Below, piece by piece: positions 1 through 10,847 of a stretch of DNA of 64,000 bases (its first letter is position 1; each line of letters starts with the position of its first letter). Source of the stretch: Chlorops oryzae (lineage: Eukaryota > Arthropoda > Insecta > Diptera > Chloropidae); NCBI GenBank assembly GCA_020466095.1, contig CM035806.1, positions 59,083,188 to 59,147,187 on the forward strand, given 5' to 3'. Below the pieces are notes generated by a model. It was not told the origin of the DNA and made no database searches. It saw nothing but the letters and a program-made list of their open reading frames with translations. A program made the translations under genes and the position numbers.

Positions 1-1030
1 AGAGTGCCATACTTTATCAAAGGCTTGCGAGATATCCAGAAATATGGCGGAACAGTATTTCTTTTTTTCAAATGCGTTTCTGATTTCGGTGGTAACTCTG
101 TTTACCTGTTCAATGGTGCCATGGCTTTTACGAAAACCAAACTGGTGCTCGGGAATAGCACCAGAGTTTTGCAAAGGTGGTAAAATTTTTGCTAAGAGAC
201 ATTTTTCAAAGACTTTTGAGAGCACTGGCAGCAAGCTAGTTGGCCGATATGATGACGGGAGTGATAGATCTTTTCCTGGCTTAGAGATCATAATTATGTT
301 CGAAATTTTCCAGGGTCTAGGGTAATATCCTAGTCTCAATATTGCGTTGAATATGAAGAGGATTAACCTTGTTGCTACAGTGGGGAGTTGTTGCACCATC
401 TTTGGGGTTATAAGATCAAAGCCTGCGGCCTTTTTTGTGTTTAGCTCGCCAATGATAAACTTGATCTCCTTGTGCTGAAATTCACCTATATTTTCGATTG
501 AACGAGGGTTTATTTTGGGAAATTGAAAAGCGTTAGTTCGTGGGTTGGGCTTAAAAACGTTTTCGAGATATTTAGCAAATACATGCGCTTTTTCTTCGTC
601 CTTTCTAGCCCATCTTCCAGTGTTAGTACGCAGTGGTGCTACGTTTGTTTTGGGTGCCTTCATCTTTTTATTTGCTTTCCAAAGAGAATAGTTTGATTCT
701 GCTGTCGGGCTCAAATTTCGAGTGTAATTTTCTAGATTAGTTTTCAGATCATTATCAAGAGCTTCTCTCAGGCGCTTAGTCGCTTGCACTAAGTTAACTT
801 TCGCGGTGGGTGATCGTTGTCGCTGCCATTCCCTTCGTAGGCGTCTTTTTTCTCGTACAAGAGTTTCGATCTCGCTTGAAGTATATCTTCGAGGTTCTTT
901 TGGCTTGCTGATTATTTTTGGGGTTGCATGAACTGCTGCCGATATCATGATATTGTTTACCTCTGTTACGGCATCATCAATATCACATTCGCTTCGGAGT
1001 ATAGAGTTCTCGTTCAAATGCGAGCTTATA
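1..1030 (-). CDS. Jockey-clade non-LTR retrotransposon reverse transcriptase, partial
   Basis: Read on the minus strand, the frame is open from about 1030 to the window edge. It encodes the linker between endonuclease and RT (basic stretch with REKRRLRREWQRQ) and then the RT N-terminal half. Motifs seen are KKAAGFDLITPKM, SYRPTSLLPVLSKVFEK, HQFGFRKSHGTIEQV and, at the very edge, the catalytic block FLDISQAFDKVWH. These are typical of Jockey-type LINEs such as those of Drosophila. The RT C-terminal half lies outside the window. The upstream endonuclease is missing because the LTR of errantivirus G abuts at about 1030, so G probably inserted into this LINE. No stop was seen in this stretch. Confidence 0.85.
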
Positions 1031-1493
1031 TAAGTAAAATAAAACACTATTTTATTTCATAAAAAAATATAAAATTTAGTTTTATTCAATTAAATTATTT
1101 TATAACTTTAATGGAAAGGACTATGTCCTCTATAGTCCAATTATTGAATAATAATTACTTCGGGAGAAGACTATGTCTTCTCAAGTCCGATTGCAATTTA
1201 TTACTACTTTCTTAATTCTTTAGTCTTACATTATTAAAGTCTTGCGAGCTGACTATTACGTTGGGCACAACGTGATCGTGCAGACAAAGCGTCAGCACTT
1301 TGTTATTGAACTCAATAATTTGGCAAAAGCAAGAATTGGATGGGAAAAGAATTATAGATTGATCAGCGAAAAATGCAATGTTCGTGGCGGAAGTTATGTC
1401 GGTCAAAGAATAAAAAAGAATAAAAAAAGAATAAAAAGAATAATTCGGACGACAGGTAAATCGGACGGTTGCGAAATATTGTTAGCATTAACT
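1031..1493 (-). repeat. 3' LTR of errantivirus G
   Basis: On the minus strand the sequence starts AGTTAATGCTAACAAT, directly after a purine-rich tract (AAGAAGTGAGG, 1494-1504) and the end of an env gene. Errantivirus LTRs (gypsy and relatives) typically begin AGTTA. The far end near 1031-1036 is AT-rich (TATATAA), like the TATA-type targets of this group. The exact outer boundary is inferred because the partner LTR is not in the window. Confidence 0.6.
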
Positions 1494-1523
1494 CCTCACT
1501 TCTTAATTTGATTGTCCTCAATC

Positions 1524-3067
1524 ATTTAAAAGAAAGGAATGTTATTTAATCGTGGGGGTTTGTCAGGAGCTTGGAGCTCAATTGAGGTTTGAGGTTCGCT
1601 AATGGATTGAAGGACGACTGAAATTTTTCGTTTGTCACTAAAGCGTGGTGTTTCTGGTTTACAAAGAATTATTTTTCTCCCAGTGCGTTTGAGGAAAAGT
1701 TTCAAGCTCACAATTAGTGTGAAAATCAGACAAAGTATTGCGGTCATTGACCATCCCCCGATGACGAGACGTTTTTGGATGGTTGAAATAATTTCGGTAT
1801 TGTTTATTTGTAGCTCGTTAAGAGCTTCGAGAGAAAGTAACTTGATGTGGTTGATTTAAAGGGAGTGGGCTGCACTATTGCAGGGATAGTTTGGAGAGGT
1901 GAGGCTTCTATATTTTTAAAGGTTCTATTGCCGATTTTTAAGGTGCTATTGTGGAATTTAATAAGAAAGGTTCCGGATAAGAATCTATGTGTGTCATCGA
2001 TGTGAATCGATCCATTATAGCCATTTATCAAGATTATGCCGTAGTCAATTTCTTCGATTGGCGCAATGTGATGGTCGTTGCTCATTACACAAGAAGAATT
2101 CAAACTATTAATAATATTAGGAATACAAGTATCATTAGTTATATTAATTATTTGATTTTCCTTACAAATTGTAATATTGTTAAATTTTTCGCAATGGTTC
2201 TTAATGGCATAAATTGCTTGTTGTGTTTTTAGGATTTCTTTGAACTCAATATTAATTACAAGATTTTTCTTTTTTATTGGTCTTAAGATTATATTTTCAT
2301 ACGTTTCTTCTTTCGTCAGTGGTACTTTGACCATATAGAATATTTTCTTATTACTACTATACAAAACTGATACTTTGGAGAATTCAAGTGCCTCTTCTGG
2401 GGTTGTAAAAGGAATATGTTCTTCTTTCATTTTACTTATAGCTAGTTAGATTTCTTTTTTGCTAAGTACTAATGGGTTAACCATTCCAAGCTTTGCCCAT
2501 TCTATTCCATTTTCAATATTTATTAATTCTTCCTTAACTAGTCTTATTCTGTTCTGTAAATTGATAACTAATTCGTTCTCTAGGTAGTCATCTTTTTTTA
2601 TAAAAGTTTCCATAGTGTTAACAATTTCGGTTAAATTATTTAATCTTTTGTTAAAAGCTTCATTTACATAGAATTGTTTGTTATTGTTTTTATTCAACTC
2701 ATTTACATTGTTGGCTAAAATTTCGAAGTCGTCATGGTCAGGTGACCCTGCGACATATTTCCAGATTGTTCCCAGTGCATTTATGGCTCTTCTATTTCTT
2801 ATGACGGGGATTAGATTTTCCAAGATATTTTTAATTTGGGTAATTTCGAGATTGATCAAAGTATGAAGATTGTGGTTACTTGGTATATTTTCATGGATGA
2901 AGGTTTGGGTGTTGGCTATGGATATTTCGTATTGTGCCAGGTCTATTGGGTGGACAATAGTGAAGATTCCCTGTTAAATTTTTGCCGTGCCTTTATTGAT
3001 GGTGACAACGTAAGATGGGGTGTAATCTATGATTTGGACTTCCGTCGCTGCATAGGATAAAGAGAAC
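1524..3067 (-). pseudogene. env: Degraded errantivirus envelope (element G)
   Basis: Three minus-strand pieces in different frames make up an insect-retrovirus F-type envelope. The N-terminal part (before 2860) starts just after a TTTTTCAG splice acceptor (3068-3070). The fusion-peptide region lies in 2446-2859 (RNRRAINALGTIWKYV). The ectodomain is in 1804-2430, and the membrane anchor plus cytoplasmic tail in 1526-1747 (hydrophobic AILCLIFTLIVSLKLFL). Frameshifts separate the parts, so no functional protein is expected. The family is the baculovirus-F-like envelope of gypsy-type elements, which mediates membrane fusion. Confidence 0.75.
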
Positions 3068-3082
3068 CTGAAAAATGGGTTG

Positions 3083-3698
3083 TTATGTTTTAATGTTACT
3101 CTTATAAACAATTCTTCCTGCCATTGTCAGAACTGTTGTATTTCGATCTTCTTTGACTATTTCTTTTTTGTATCTTGGTGTTAGCTTCGAGCCTAATCTC
3201 TTGTTAACTTTGACGAAAATACTTTCACCTGGTGAATAAGTTTTAAGTTCTTACCTTTTCTGATTGTGATAGTCAAGATCTTGCTTTTGTTTTTCTATTA
3301 AACGATTTATTATTTCTTTTTTATCTAAAATTGCTTTTTCTGGGTCACTATTGAAGTTTTTGTTAAAAAATATGTCAATGGGTTTTTTTTTTCCAGTGGT
3401 CGAATGAATTGATCTGTTATATTCGTAGAGTGTTTTAGTTAGCAGGTCGTGAAATGAGTTATGAAGCTTATCTGGCTTGAGACATCTCATAATCTTGGAA
3501 AGGGTAGAGTGGAGTCTTTCTACTTGACCGTTTACTGTGCTTGCGTAAGGGGGTGTAGTGTAAGTTTGTATTCCGAATTGATCTTTGAGAAGAATATTTA
3601 TTGTTGATGAATTTAGGGACTTTTCGTTGTCTAGAACTATGCTTTTTGGGATTCCGAAAGCTAAAATGATTTCTTTAAGGGGGTCTTTAATATCTTCT
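3083..3698 (-). pseudogene. pol: Integrase C-terminal half of errantivirus G
   Basis: The minus-strand translation shows the second and third catalytic regions of a retroviral integrase (SIVLDNEKS; NGQVERLHSTL) followed by a C-terminal region (GESIFVKVNKRLG) ending at 3083. A frame change occurs near 3250. The N-terminal half of the same integrase resumes at 15236, on the far side of element A, whose insertion duplicated ACTG (3699-3702 and 15232-15235). Confidence 0.8.
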
Positions 3699-4100
3699 AC
3701 TGTGTTGTGAGTAGAGTGATTGATTATTCGACATTTTCCAGAACCCGGTTTTCGAATAACTCGATATCCTAAGATTAAAAAAAACCGATTAAGCGAATAA
3801 AAGTTCACTAAAAACCGGTTAACCGGTTATTTTAAAAATCCAAAGAAAAAGCAATTTTTGGACGGGTGTGTTTTATTTGTTCGTAAATGTTTTCTTCGTA
3901 CTTCTTTTTTTTTTATAAAACTTAAAAAATAAAAAACAAAAACAAAACATTTGCATTCAGCATAAAATAAATTAAAACAGCCATATTTTCATTTGCTTTG
4001 AAAAACTACAACTTTAAAATACATATAAGAGTTCAATTATTTAACTTAAAATATTTTTTTAAAAATAAAATAACATTCAAAAGTTTCGGAGTGTACCGAT

Positions 4101-4563
4101 TAGTGATGCCACGAATATTCGGCCACTATTCGGTATTCGGCCTATTCGGCGTCATTTTTCAGTATTCGGTATTCGGCCGAATAGTTAAAATATTCGGCCG
4201 AATACCGAATAGTAGAAATAACTTATTAAAAAAATCAGAAGTAACTACAAATTAAAGTTTTCTCACAATAACGTAAACAAATTTAATTAACGAGAACTAA
4301 AAATACAGCAGATTTGCATTTTATTCTTTAGAAATATTAAATGTACGCTAGCTTCTTCTAAACTTTCTTCGAAAACATTATAAACAGTGGGCAAATTTTT
4401 CAGCGGCAGCTTTTGCCTTGACTCCAGCTAGTCGCGAGTAGGCCCAAGCTGTTTTTACTACGTGCCGAATATTCGGTTGCCGAATATTCGTTATTCGGCC
4501 GAGAGGTTGACCGAATATTCGGTATTCGGTATTCGGCCAAATCCACTATTCGTGGCATCACTA
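4101..4563. mobile_element. hAT-type MITE built of ATTCGG repeats
   Basis: Terminal inverted repeats TAGTGATGCCACGAATA (4101) and its complement (ending 4563) are flanked by the perfect 8-bp duplication GTACCGAT (4093-4100, 4564-4571). The interior next to both ends is a series of ATTCGGTATTCGGCC-like palindromic repeats. It encodes no protein. It is nested inside the larger hAT and breaks the 3' part of that transposase. Confidence 0.85.
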
Positions 4564-4571
4564 GTACCGAT

Positions 4572-4818
4572 TTTTTTCTTTTGTTTTAATGAAACTTGCA
4601 ATAGAGAAAGCCCTTTCACTTAAGATGCTTGGTGGAGATATACTTAATAAAGCATAAAAAAACAAATCAAGTTTTTCTGTTCTTTTGTGACACTTGTCTA
4701 AATACAAAAAATCATCCAAAATATCATTTCTATTTGGATGCACCATTACACTTCGTGTGTCTCTGGCGATTGTCTCTCTAATGTAAACGCGGACAAACTT
4801 ACAACGATATAATCGCAA
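4572..4818 (-). pseudogene. hAT transposase C-terminal dimerisation fragment
   Basis: The minus-strand peptide includes LLSISPPSILSERAFSIAS, which matches the conserved hAT C-terminal pattern (P-x-S-x2-SER-x-FS). Only about 80 residues remain. The fragment is cut at its 3' side by the MITE insertion at 4101-4563. No catalytic domain is left nearby. Confidence 0.75.
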
Positions 4819-4840
4819 GATTGGAGATAGCCCATTATTA

Positions 4841-5535
4841 CTACGTTTATACGTACGCCTTATTCGCGAATAAGAATATCGCGAATAGCGAATATTACCG
4901 TATAAACGGTCTTATTCACGAATAGCTAATTCACGAAAGTTATTCGTGAATAGTGAGACTATTCGCGATAAACATGAGAGGTGATGCCACATTTTTCGCT
5001 GATTTCTCTCTTTTTGACGATCCGGCAGCGCTTTTGTTTAATTTGAGTTCAAAAATCTAGCAACGGACGCGGCTTAACAGTAATAAGTCCTCAGCAGCCC
5101 AGTTTCTCAAATAGAGGCCCGTTGGAATCAAAACTATTATATCTCTGTATAAATAGTTAAGTTATATTTAAAAAATAAGATTTGATTAATTACTGTTAGT
5201 TCCCACCCAAAGGAAGATACAGTAAAGAGAAGCAAAGTTTAAATAAAAAAAAAAAAAAAAAAATCTAGCAAAAAAGATGGAGAACGGAAAGGAAACCAAC
5301 CGCTGCACATGGATAATACTTAAATCAGAGACTAACATTTTTTCACTTTTGAAAAACTAATTGGTAAAAGCATTCCTGATGCTATGAAATCATGTGTTTT
5401 TCAAGTGTGCTACCATTTCATTTCGTTTTGGCAGTCATGTAGCGCTAAGACCAACTAATCTCGGTTGCCGTATAAACGGTGACTTCACTATTTGCGATAT
5501 TCTTATTCGTGAATAAGGTTTAACGTATAAACCTA
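4841..5535. mobile_element. MITE with about 50-bp inverted repeats (TA target)
   Basis: The left end CTACGTTTATACGTACG and the right end CGTATAAACCTAG are imperfect inverted repeats. The pairing extends about 50 bp through the CTTATTCGCGAATAAGAATATCG region. TA is present on both sides (4839-4840, 5536-5537). The interior has no ORF and carries an 18-A run near 5248. The superfamily is uncertain. Confidence 0.6.
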
Positions 5536-5602
5536 GTATATGATGACACTCATTTCGATAGCTATTGATAATCTATACTTATAGTGGTGATCACATGGTC
5601 AT

Positions 5603-6200
5603 TATACCCGACACACTCTGTGTCGAGGGTATATTGCGTTTGTTGGGTTGTGTGTAACACCCAGAACCAGTCGAGATAGACCATACAAAATGTATATAGA
5701 AATGATCAGCGTCACCAGGAGATTCGATTTAGACATGTCCGTCTGTCCGTCTGTCTGTCTGTCCGTCTGTCCGTCTGTCTGTATACAGTTATCTTATCGA
5801 AGGAGTTGAGCTGTCTTGACAAAATTTGGTATGCGAGCTCACGGGGACATGAGTAAGAACAAGTTCGAGAATGGACCCGATCGCACCATTTTTAGGGGTA
5901 CCTCCAGTACTAGGGTCTGTTATGAAAATCACAAAAACTGCTCTAAAACCTGAGTTTTTCAAGATATTTTGATGAAACTTAGTGTTTGAACATGTTTAAA
6001 GGCAAGTAATATGATTTCAAAAAATTTGAAAAGTGGGCGTGGCATAAGGGCGTTTTTCGAAAATTGTCTCCTACACCCGAAATACAAATGGGACTTGAAC
6101 GAAAGTTGGCACGTATGCTTCCTTGATAGCCAGTAACGTCCTCCCCAAAAAGAGTAGAGAATTGGGCCACAACGCCAGTATTGCACGTAACGGTATGATC
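5603..6200 (+). repeat. Dispersed repeat copy 1 with (GTCTGTCC)n proto-microsatellite
   Basis: The copy begins ATACCCGACACACTCTGTGT and contains the block ATGTCCGTCTGTCCGTCTGT expanded into a GTCTGTCC array (about 5734-5785). It is truncated near 6200. The arrangement is like the mini-me/DINE-type interspersed repeats of flies. ORFs overlapping it are not credible genes. The following 6201-6504 is AT-rich sequence in which I see no gene. Confidence 0.65.
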
Positions 6201-6504
6201 CTCAAAAAGTTAATTTCTTATTCTGATTGAAATAATAATAAGAATGAAATGAGACAGATGAATGTATTCGAACAAGTTTTTTTGAATTAAAAAAAAAACT
6301 CGAAGCTGTCCTTATAATTTTGCTTCTCAAATTATTTTTATAATTAAAAGTTTTTGCCGTAAATTATTGGACAACCAATTGATGTCATAAAAAAAAGTGA
6401 TTGAGACATATTCGCATATAGTGCCGTCTTGATATGCGTTACTTACCGATTATTTGGTATAGAAATATTGGGCGTGGTTTGTACGCGGTTGAGGAAACGT
6501 TTTT

Positions 6505-7361
6505 TTATACCCGACACACTCTGTGTCGAGGGTATATTGCGTTTGTTGGGTTGTGTGTAACACCCAGAACCAGTCGAGATAGACCATACAAAATGTATAT
6601 AGAAATGATCAGCGTTACCAGGAGATTCGATTTAGACATGTCCGTCTGTCCGTCTGTCTGTATACAGTTATCTTATCGAAGGAGTTGAGCTATCTTGACA
6701 AAATTTGGTATGCGTGCTCACGGCGACATGAGTAAGAACAAGTTCGAGAATGGACCCGATCGGACCATTTTTAGGGGTACCTCCAGTACTAGGGTCTGTT
6801 ATGAAAGCACAAAAACTGCTCTAATTCCTGAGTTTTTCAAGATATTTTGATGAAACTTGGTATTTGAACATGTTTAAAGGCAAGTAATATGATTTCAAAA
6901 AATTAGAAAAGTGGGCGTGGCATAAGGGCGTTTTTCGAAAATTGTCTCCTACACCCGAAATACAAATGGGACTTGAACGAAAGTTGGCACGTATGCTTCC
7001 TTGATAGCCAGTAACGTCCTCCCCAAAAATTTTATCGATAGAACCATTATTAAGGGTACCTCTAGTACTAGGGTCTGTCACAAAAATCCCAAAAATGCCT
7101 CAAAAGCGGACTTTATTGAATTATTTCAATGAAACTTAGAATTTAAGCGTATATATAGGGGTCCGATTAGAATCCCAAAAAAATTAAAAAATTGGGCGTG
7201 GCAAATGGGCGGTTTTTATAAAGAAATTAAACAAAAGTCGGTATATGGGGCCCCTAATGGCCTTAAACAACTCCTGATATTAAAAATTATTCGAACATAA
7301 GTGTCTGTGTCGGGTATTCTATTGTCAGGCTCGCCTGACTATAACACCCTTACTTGTTTTT
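6505..7361 (+). repeat. Dispersed repeat copy 2, longer and with its own 3' end
   Basis: This is a second direct copy of the repeat at 5603, almost identical for its first 550 bp but with a shorter microsatellite. It continues to the family's apparent 3' end (CCTGACTATAACACCCTTAC, then TTGTTTTT). The two copies lie in the same orientation about 300 bp apart inside the hAT element. Confidence 0.65.
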
Positions 7362-7568
7362 GTATGCAATCTTGTATGACGTTAGGAAAGGAATAACTGA
7401 GTGAAAGCGAAAATAAGCCGTTGGAGAAAAAACCGGGTATTCGTATAAAAATAACCGATTTATTCGATATTCGAAAAATCAGTATTTAGAAAAAACCGCC
7501 TCCCAAATCGCACTAAAAACCGGTCGGTTAACCGATCGGTTAACCGAATCAATCACCCTAGTTGTGAG

Positions 7569-8303
7569 CCGTTTCTACTCACAACCCTTTCACGTTGACT
7601 CTGATCGAGAACAAATCAAATAACACCGCAGCGAATGAAAATAAACAAACGACCCTGAAATGAAAGCTGACAAAATTGTAAATTCATGGTCAAGGTCGAA
7701 ACAACGCCGAAGTCGAAGCCAATAACCGCAGCAAGCGACGAAATATGATCAATCGCAAACGACAAACAGACGAACGGCGAGAACGACGAACGAATCAGTT
7801 TCGCATGATCAGCAAATGCCAAGCAGAACACAGAAACAAAGCAACAAGTGACTATGACGACATCACCAAGAATTGGGTCAGCAGTCGCAGCACGAGAAGC
7901 ATTGCCACATCGTTTTCCGTATTCCGAAGTTCCAGCCAGAAAGTGCATGCTAGGCACTTTCTCCTTATAAAAGCAGATGATCAACAATTGGAAAAGGACT
8001 GGTGATTGAGTATTCAACGTTCCGGTTCGAATTGGCTTGTACTGACCCAACGGCAACAACAATTAAAGTCTGAGCGTTTATTATGATTTAGGGAATTAGG
8101 GAAGTCATTCGAGTGTAATTCAGGAGTTATTGCAGTAGGAATAAGTGTTTTAAGATATAAATAAAAGAGTGGAAAAGAATCCTTCGATGTACATTTATTT
8201 GAAAGAAGGAAGTTAGGGCTGTGTATTTGTAAAATACACGAAAATATATAACGTTTTGGCATTAGGCTGTGTGTCCTTTTCACTACACACCCTAGCCACA
8301 ACA
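7569..8303 (+). repeat. Left LTR of element A (main part)
   Basis: With the nine bases at 3703-3711 this makes a 744-bp LTR, the same length as the right copy at 14488-15231. A few substitutions separate the two. The LTR ends AGCCACAACA. ORFs drawn across it on either strand also occur in the right LTR and in element E and are treated as non-coding. Confidence 0.9.
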
Positions 8304-8306
8304 AAT

Positions 8307-8318
8307 TGGCGCAGCCGG
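8307..8318 (+). promoter_or_regulatory. Primer-binding site of element A
   Basis: TGGCGCAGCCGG lies three bases after the LTR end. The identical site follows the LTRs of B (23701) and D (48158-48169, minus strand). It resembles the serine-tRNA site TGGCGCAGTCG of 17.6 and 297 with one difference. The leader from 8319 to 8689 holds no gene. Confidence 0.8.
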
Positions 8319-8689
8319 TATTCAACTGTCAGTTGGATCCAAACCTGGACTCACAACGATTTCATATCAGATTGTCTTGAACGTGTGCATGATCTGTGGA
8401 AAAATTAAAGGATAGCTGAAGCGGAACTGGAACCAGTTTTAAACACGACGAGTCGCACCGCCTAGCTGAAGCCTATTTTCACAGATCTGGACTTGCGGAC
8501 GATTGAAATAATCTCAAATAAAGACTATATTGACGGTGAACGTTTTCGCCGCCAGTATCCTCTTGAAATTGTTGATTGAGGAATTTTGTTTTGCGAAGAA
8601 AATAAAACTGTTTCAGATAATTCCAGACAAGAAGCAAGAAAACGAAATCCGAGACGAAAAGCAGCAAAAGGAAAAGTCGAAAAATAAAA

Positions 8690-8710
8690 ATGGTAAGTGG
8701 AAAATTATGA
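8690..8710 (+). other. Mini-exon AUG with splice donor, and a 6-codon uORF (element A)
   Basis: ATG at 8690-8692 is followed immediately by the strong donor GTAAGT. Unspliced, it opens a six-codon uORF ending at TGA 8710, upstream of the gag ATG (8795). Elements B and D have the same arrangement. In E, the A-family relative that keeps env, the env acceptor (63275-63277) is in frame with this ATG. Confidence 0.65.
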
Positions 8711-8794
8711 ATAAACTGTGCAAGAGTCCCGTTGTTTTTCGCTTTGTTAGAAAATATATGTAAAAACGGAGCAGTACCGCAAATATTCAACTCT

Positions 8795-10842
8795 ATGGAA
8801 GACGAATTAGACAAACTCAGACAACATCTACATCAGTCAGAAATAGATGCAAAAACAATCGTAGCAAGTACTTGGGAGTTAATAAAGGAGGCAGGACTAA
8901 ATAAGGAAAGCTCACAATTAATTAAGGATCAATCAGTGTTAGGACAATTTACGAAACTTGAAGAAGCAAGCTTCCTGATCAACCAGGTGAAGGGTACATT
9001 TGGTGCATTAAGTCAGACCTTAAGAGAAAAAATAAAGACATTGGAAGACACCTTAATACTTCTTGAAAAAAACTGTAAAAAATTAAGGAAACAAATCGAG
9101 GATCAGAACAAATTAATAGAAAAGGCAGAAGCAGAAAACGAAACCCTTAAGGAAGTATTAAAACAGTCAGTAGGAAAAGAAACAGCAGAAGCTTTAGAAA
9201 AGGACAAAGCAAGTCTAAAAGCAAGTGAAGAAGAAGTCAAATATCTGAAACAAGAAGTTAGAAAACTAATAAGTACATTAAGAACAGTTTGTGCAACTTC
9301 TCCAACTCCAAGCCCGAATACCGCAAGGAAGATTAGAACAACGAGTACTAACACAGAAAACGTTGAGATTCCAACCGTTACTACAACCCCTGTAGGAACA
9401 GCTAGCAGCAACATAATAATTTTTGAATTGCCATCTACTACAGCAGCCCCTGTAGGAACAACTATCACTAACACAGAACGTTTTGAGCGACCGTCCGTCA
9501 CACCAAAAAGCATACCGAAGATACAAAGAACAATGGCAACGCAATTGCAAGCGGATGAATTAATGAAAAAAGTGGCTCACCTGGTACCACAATTTTCAGG
9601 CTCACAAACCTCAGAATTATTTGGGGAAGTAGAAAAGCTCATAACAGGAATCGAACTATTGAAAAGTGTTGTGAGTGGCAGTGAATCAAGAGATATTATA
9701 AAATGCGTCAAAAATAGATTGTCAGGATTAGCGTATACAAAAGTGAGCCAGCGATTAGTAACTAGTCTAGACGACATAAGTGAAATTATAAAGAGAGAAT
9801 TCTTAAAGCGCAGGAGTCTGGAGACAATCCGTTCCGAAATAGCAAGAGCAGAACAGCAGGCTAATGAAAGAGCTTCCACGTTTGGGGGAAGATTGGAAGT
9901 CTTGTTAAATGAGGCCGAGGAAATTATAAATAAGTTATGGAATAGCTCGGAAGCAGTGTCGGCACTCAGCGAGTACAGAAGATTAGCAACATTCGGGTTC
10001 ATTTTAGGTGTTCGAGACTCATACATGCAGAGCCGCCTGGAAATGAACAAAGATAAACCAATCGCGGATTTAATCAGGTTAGCTGAGGAAACAGAAGAAT
10101 TGCATTTTGAAAACCATGTAAAATGTCAGTCTACTCATGCCGTGAACCAATTTGTCCCTATGGGACCCCAAACAGTTCCATGTGCTTTTTTCAATACAGT
10201 AGGTCACACTTGGGATGTGTGCATACAGAGAAGGAATACACCTTTCTGCAGTGTTTGTGCTGAATATGGGCACGAACTGAGTAATAAGTGCAATCAAAAC
10301 AATAGCAAAGATATATTATTGACTGAGCAATCTTGTGCGTTTTGCGGAAAGATGGGGCACTTGGAGAACAATTGTTTTAGCAGAATAAGAAAATTATTTT
10401 GCAACATTTGTAGGGTGAAATGTCATGAGAGCAATAAATTCTGTAGGCCAAGACAGGGACCACCAGAACAATTTAATCAAGCAAACCAGAACTCGGGACA
10501 ACCTAACTCATCCCCAATACAAAACTTCAATCCCTTCCGAAGCCAAGGTGCTGCCCAACCTTTTACTCCAGCTTTTACGAAACCGGATTTCAATAAACCC
10601 CAAAATTCTACTCGCAAAATTTTAGTCAAAATTCGAGTCAATACAATTCACAAAATTCGAATAGAACACAGACACAATACGTTAACCAGAGACAAACACC
10701 ACCTTTTATGGATAAGCCGCCTGGGGGTATGCAATGCTATAAGTGCCATAATTATGATCACATAGCCAGATTTTGTAAAGAAATGCCCCAGCAGGAAAGA
10801 AATAGTCAGGGAAACTCTATGCGGCCCGGTCAAGGCCAATAG
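8795..10842 (+). pseudogene. gag: Gag polyprotein of element A, one frameshift
   Basis: I chose the ATG at 8795 because its product aligns with the starts of gag in B and D. The first 180 residues are charged and heptad-like (coiled coil), then a Thr/Pro-rich linker, a capsid-like region around 9530-10130, and a CCHC zinc-knuckle array. One knuckle has lost a Cys (CAFFNTVGHTWDVC). Three follow in frame, CSVCAEYGHELSNKC, CAFCGKMGHLENNC and CNICRVKCHESNKFC; the last has an extra Cys in place of the usual Gly. A frameshift near 10605 puts the last knuckle (CYKCHNYDHIARFC) and the gag stop at 10840 into another frame. Gag packages element RNA into particles; this copy is probably defective. Confidence 0.8.
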
Positions 10843-10847
10843 GCCGG
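10826..10847 (+). promoter_or_regulatory. Hairpin around the gag stop, candidate -1 recoding signal (A)
   Basis: CCGGTC and GGCCGG pair (one U-G wobble) around the loop AAGGCCAATA, which holds the start of the gag TAG stop. Pol continues in the -1 frame across this point. The equivalent stems in B and D pair through different bases. Confidence 0.5.

Larger units (their letters stand above)
3712..7560. mobile_element. hAT-superfamily DNA transposon inserted in the left LTR of A
   Basis: The ends are TAGAGTGATTGATT at 3712 and, reversed, TAGGGTGATTGATT at 7560. The insertion is flanked by a perfect 8-bp duplication GTTGTGAG (3704-3711 and 7561-7568), which is bases 2-9 of the A LTR. An 8-bp duplication plus a hAT dimerisation-domain fragment at 4572-4818 identify the superfamily. 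The body also holds two MITEs and two copies of a dispersed repeat, so most of the transposase is lost. The last 200 bp (7362-7560) carry GGTTAACCGATCGGTTAACC palindromes and no gene. Confidence 0.85.

Noticed and set aside
1242..1511. 89-codon plus-strand ORF in the G LTR
   Set aside because: It overlaps the LTR of a minus-strand element, is Lys-rich from A-runs, and shows no similarity to other features.
5734..5785. GTCTGTCC array considered as a CRISPR-like or satellite repeat
   Set aside because: It is the proto-microsatellite of a dispersed fly repeat, present in shorter form in the second copy at 6641.
7616..8062. 148-codon minus ORF repeated at 14544-14990
   Set aside because: It lies wholly in the A LTR and mirrors an ORF on the other strand. 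LTR sequence conservation explains the repeat.
9103..9550. Minus-strand ORFs of 90-136 codons inside A gag
   Set aside because: Shadows of the gag reading frame over Lys/Glu- and Thr-rich sequence, with no counterpart in B or D.
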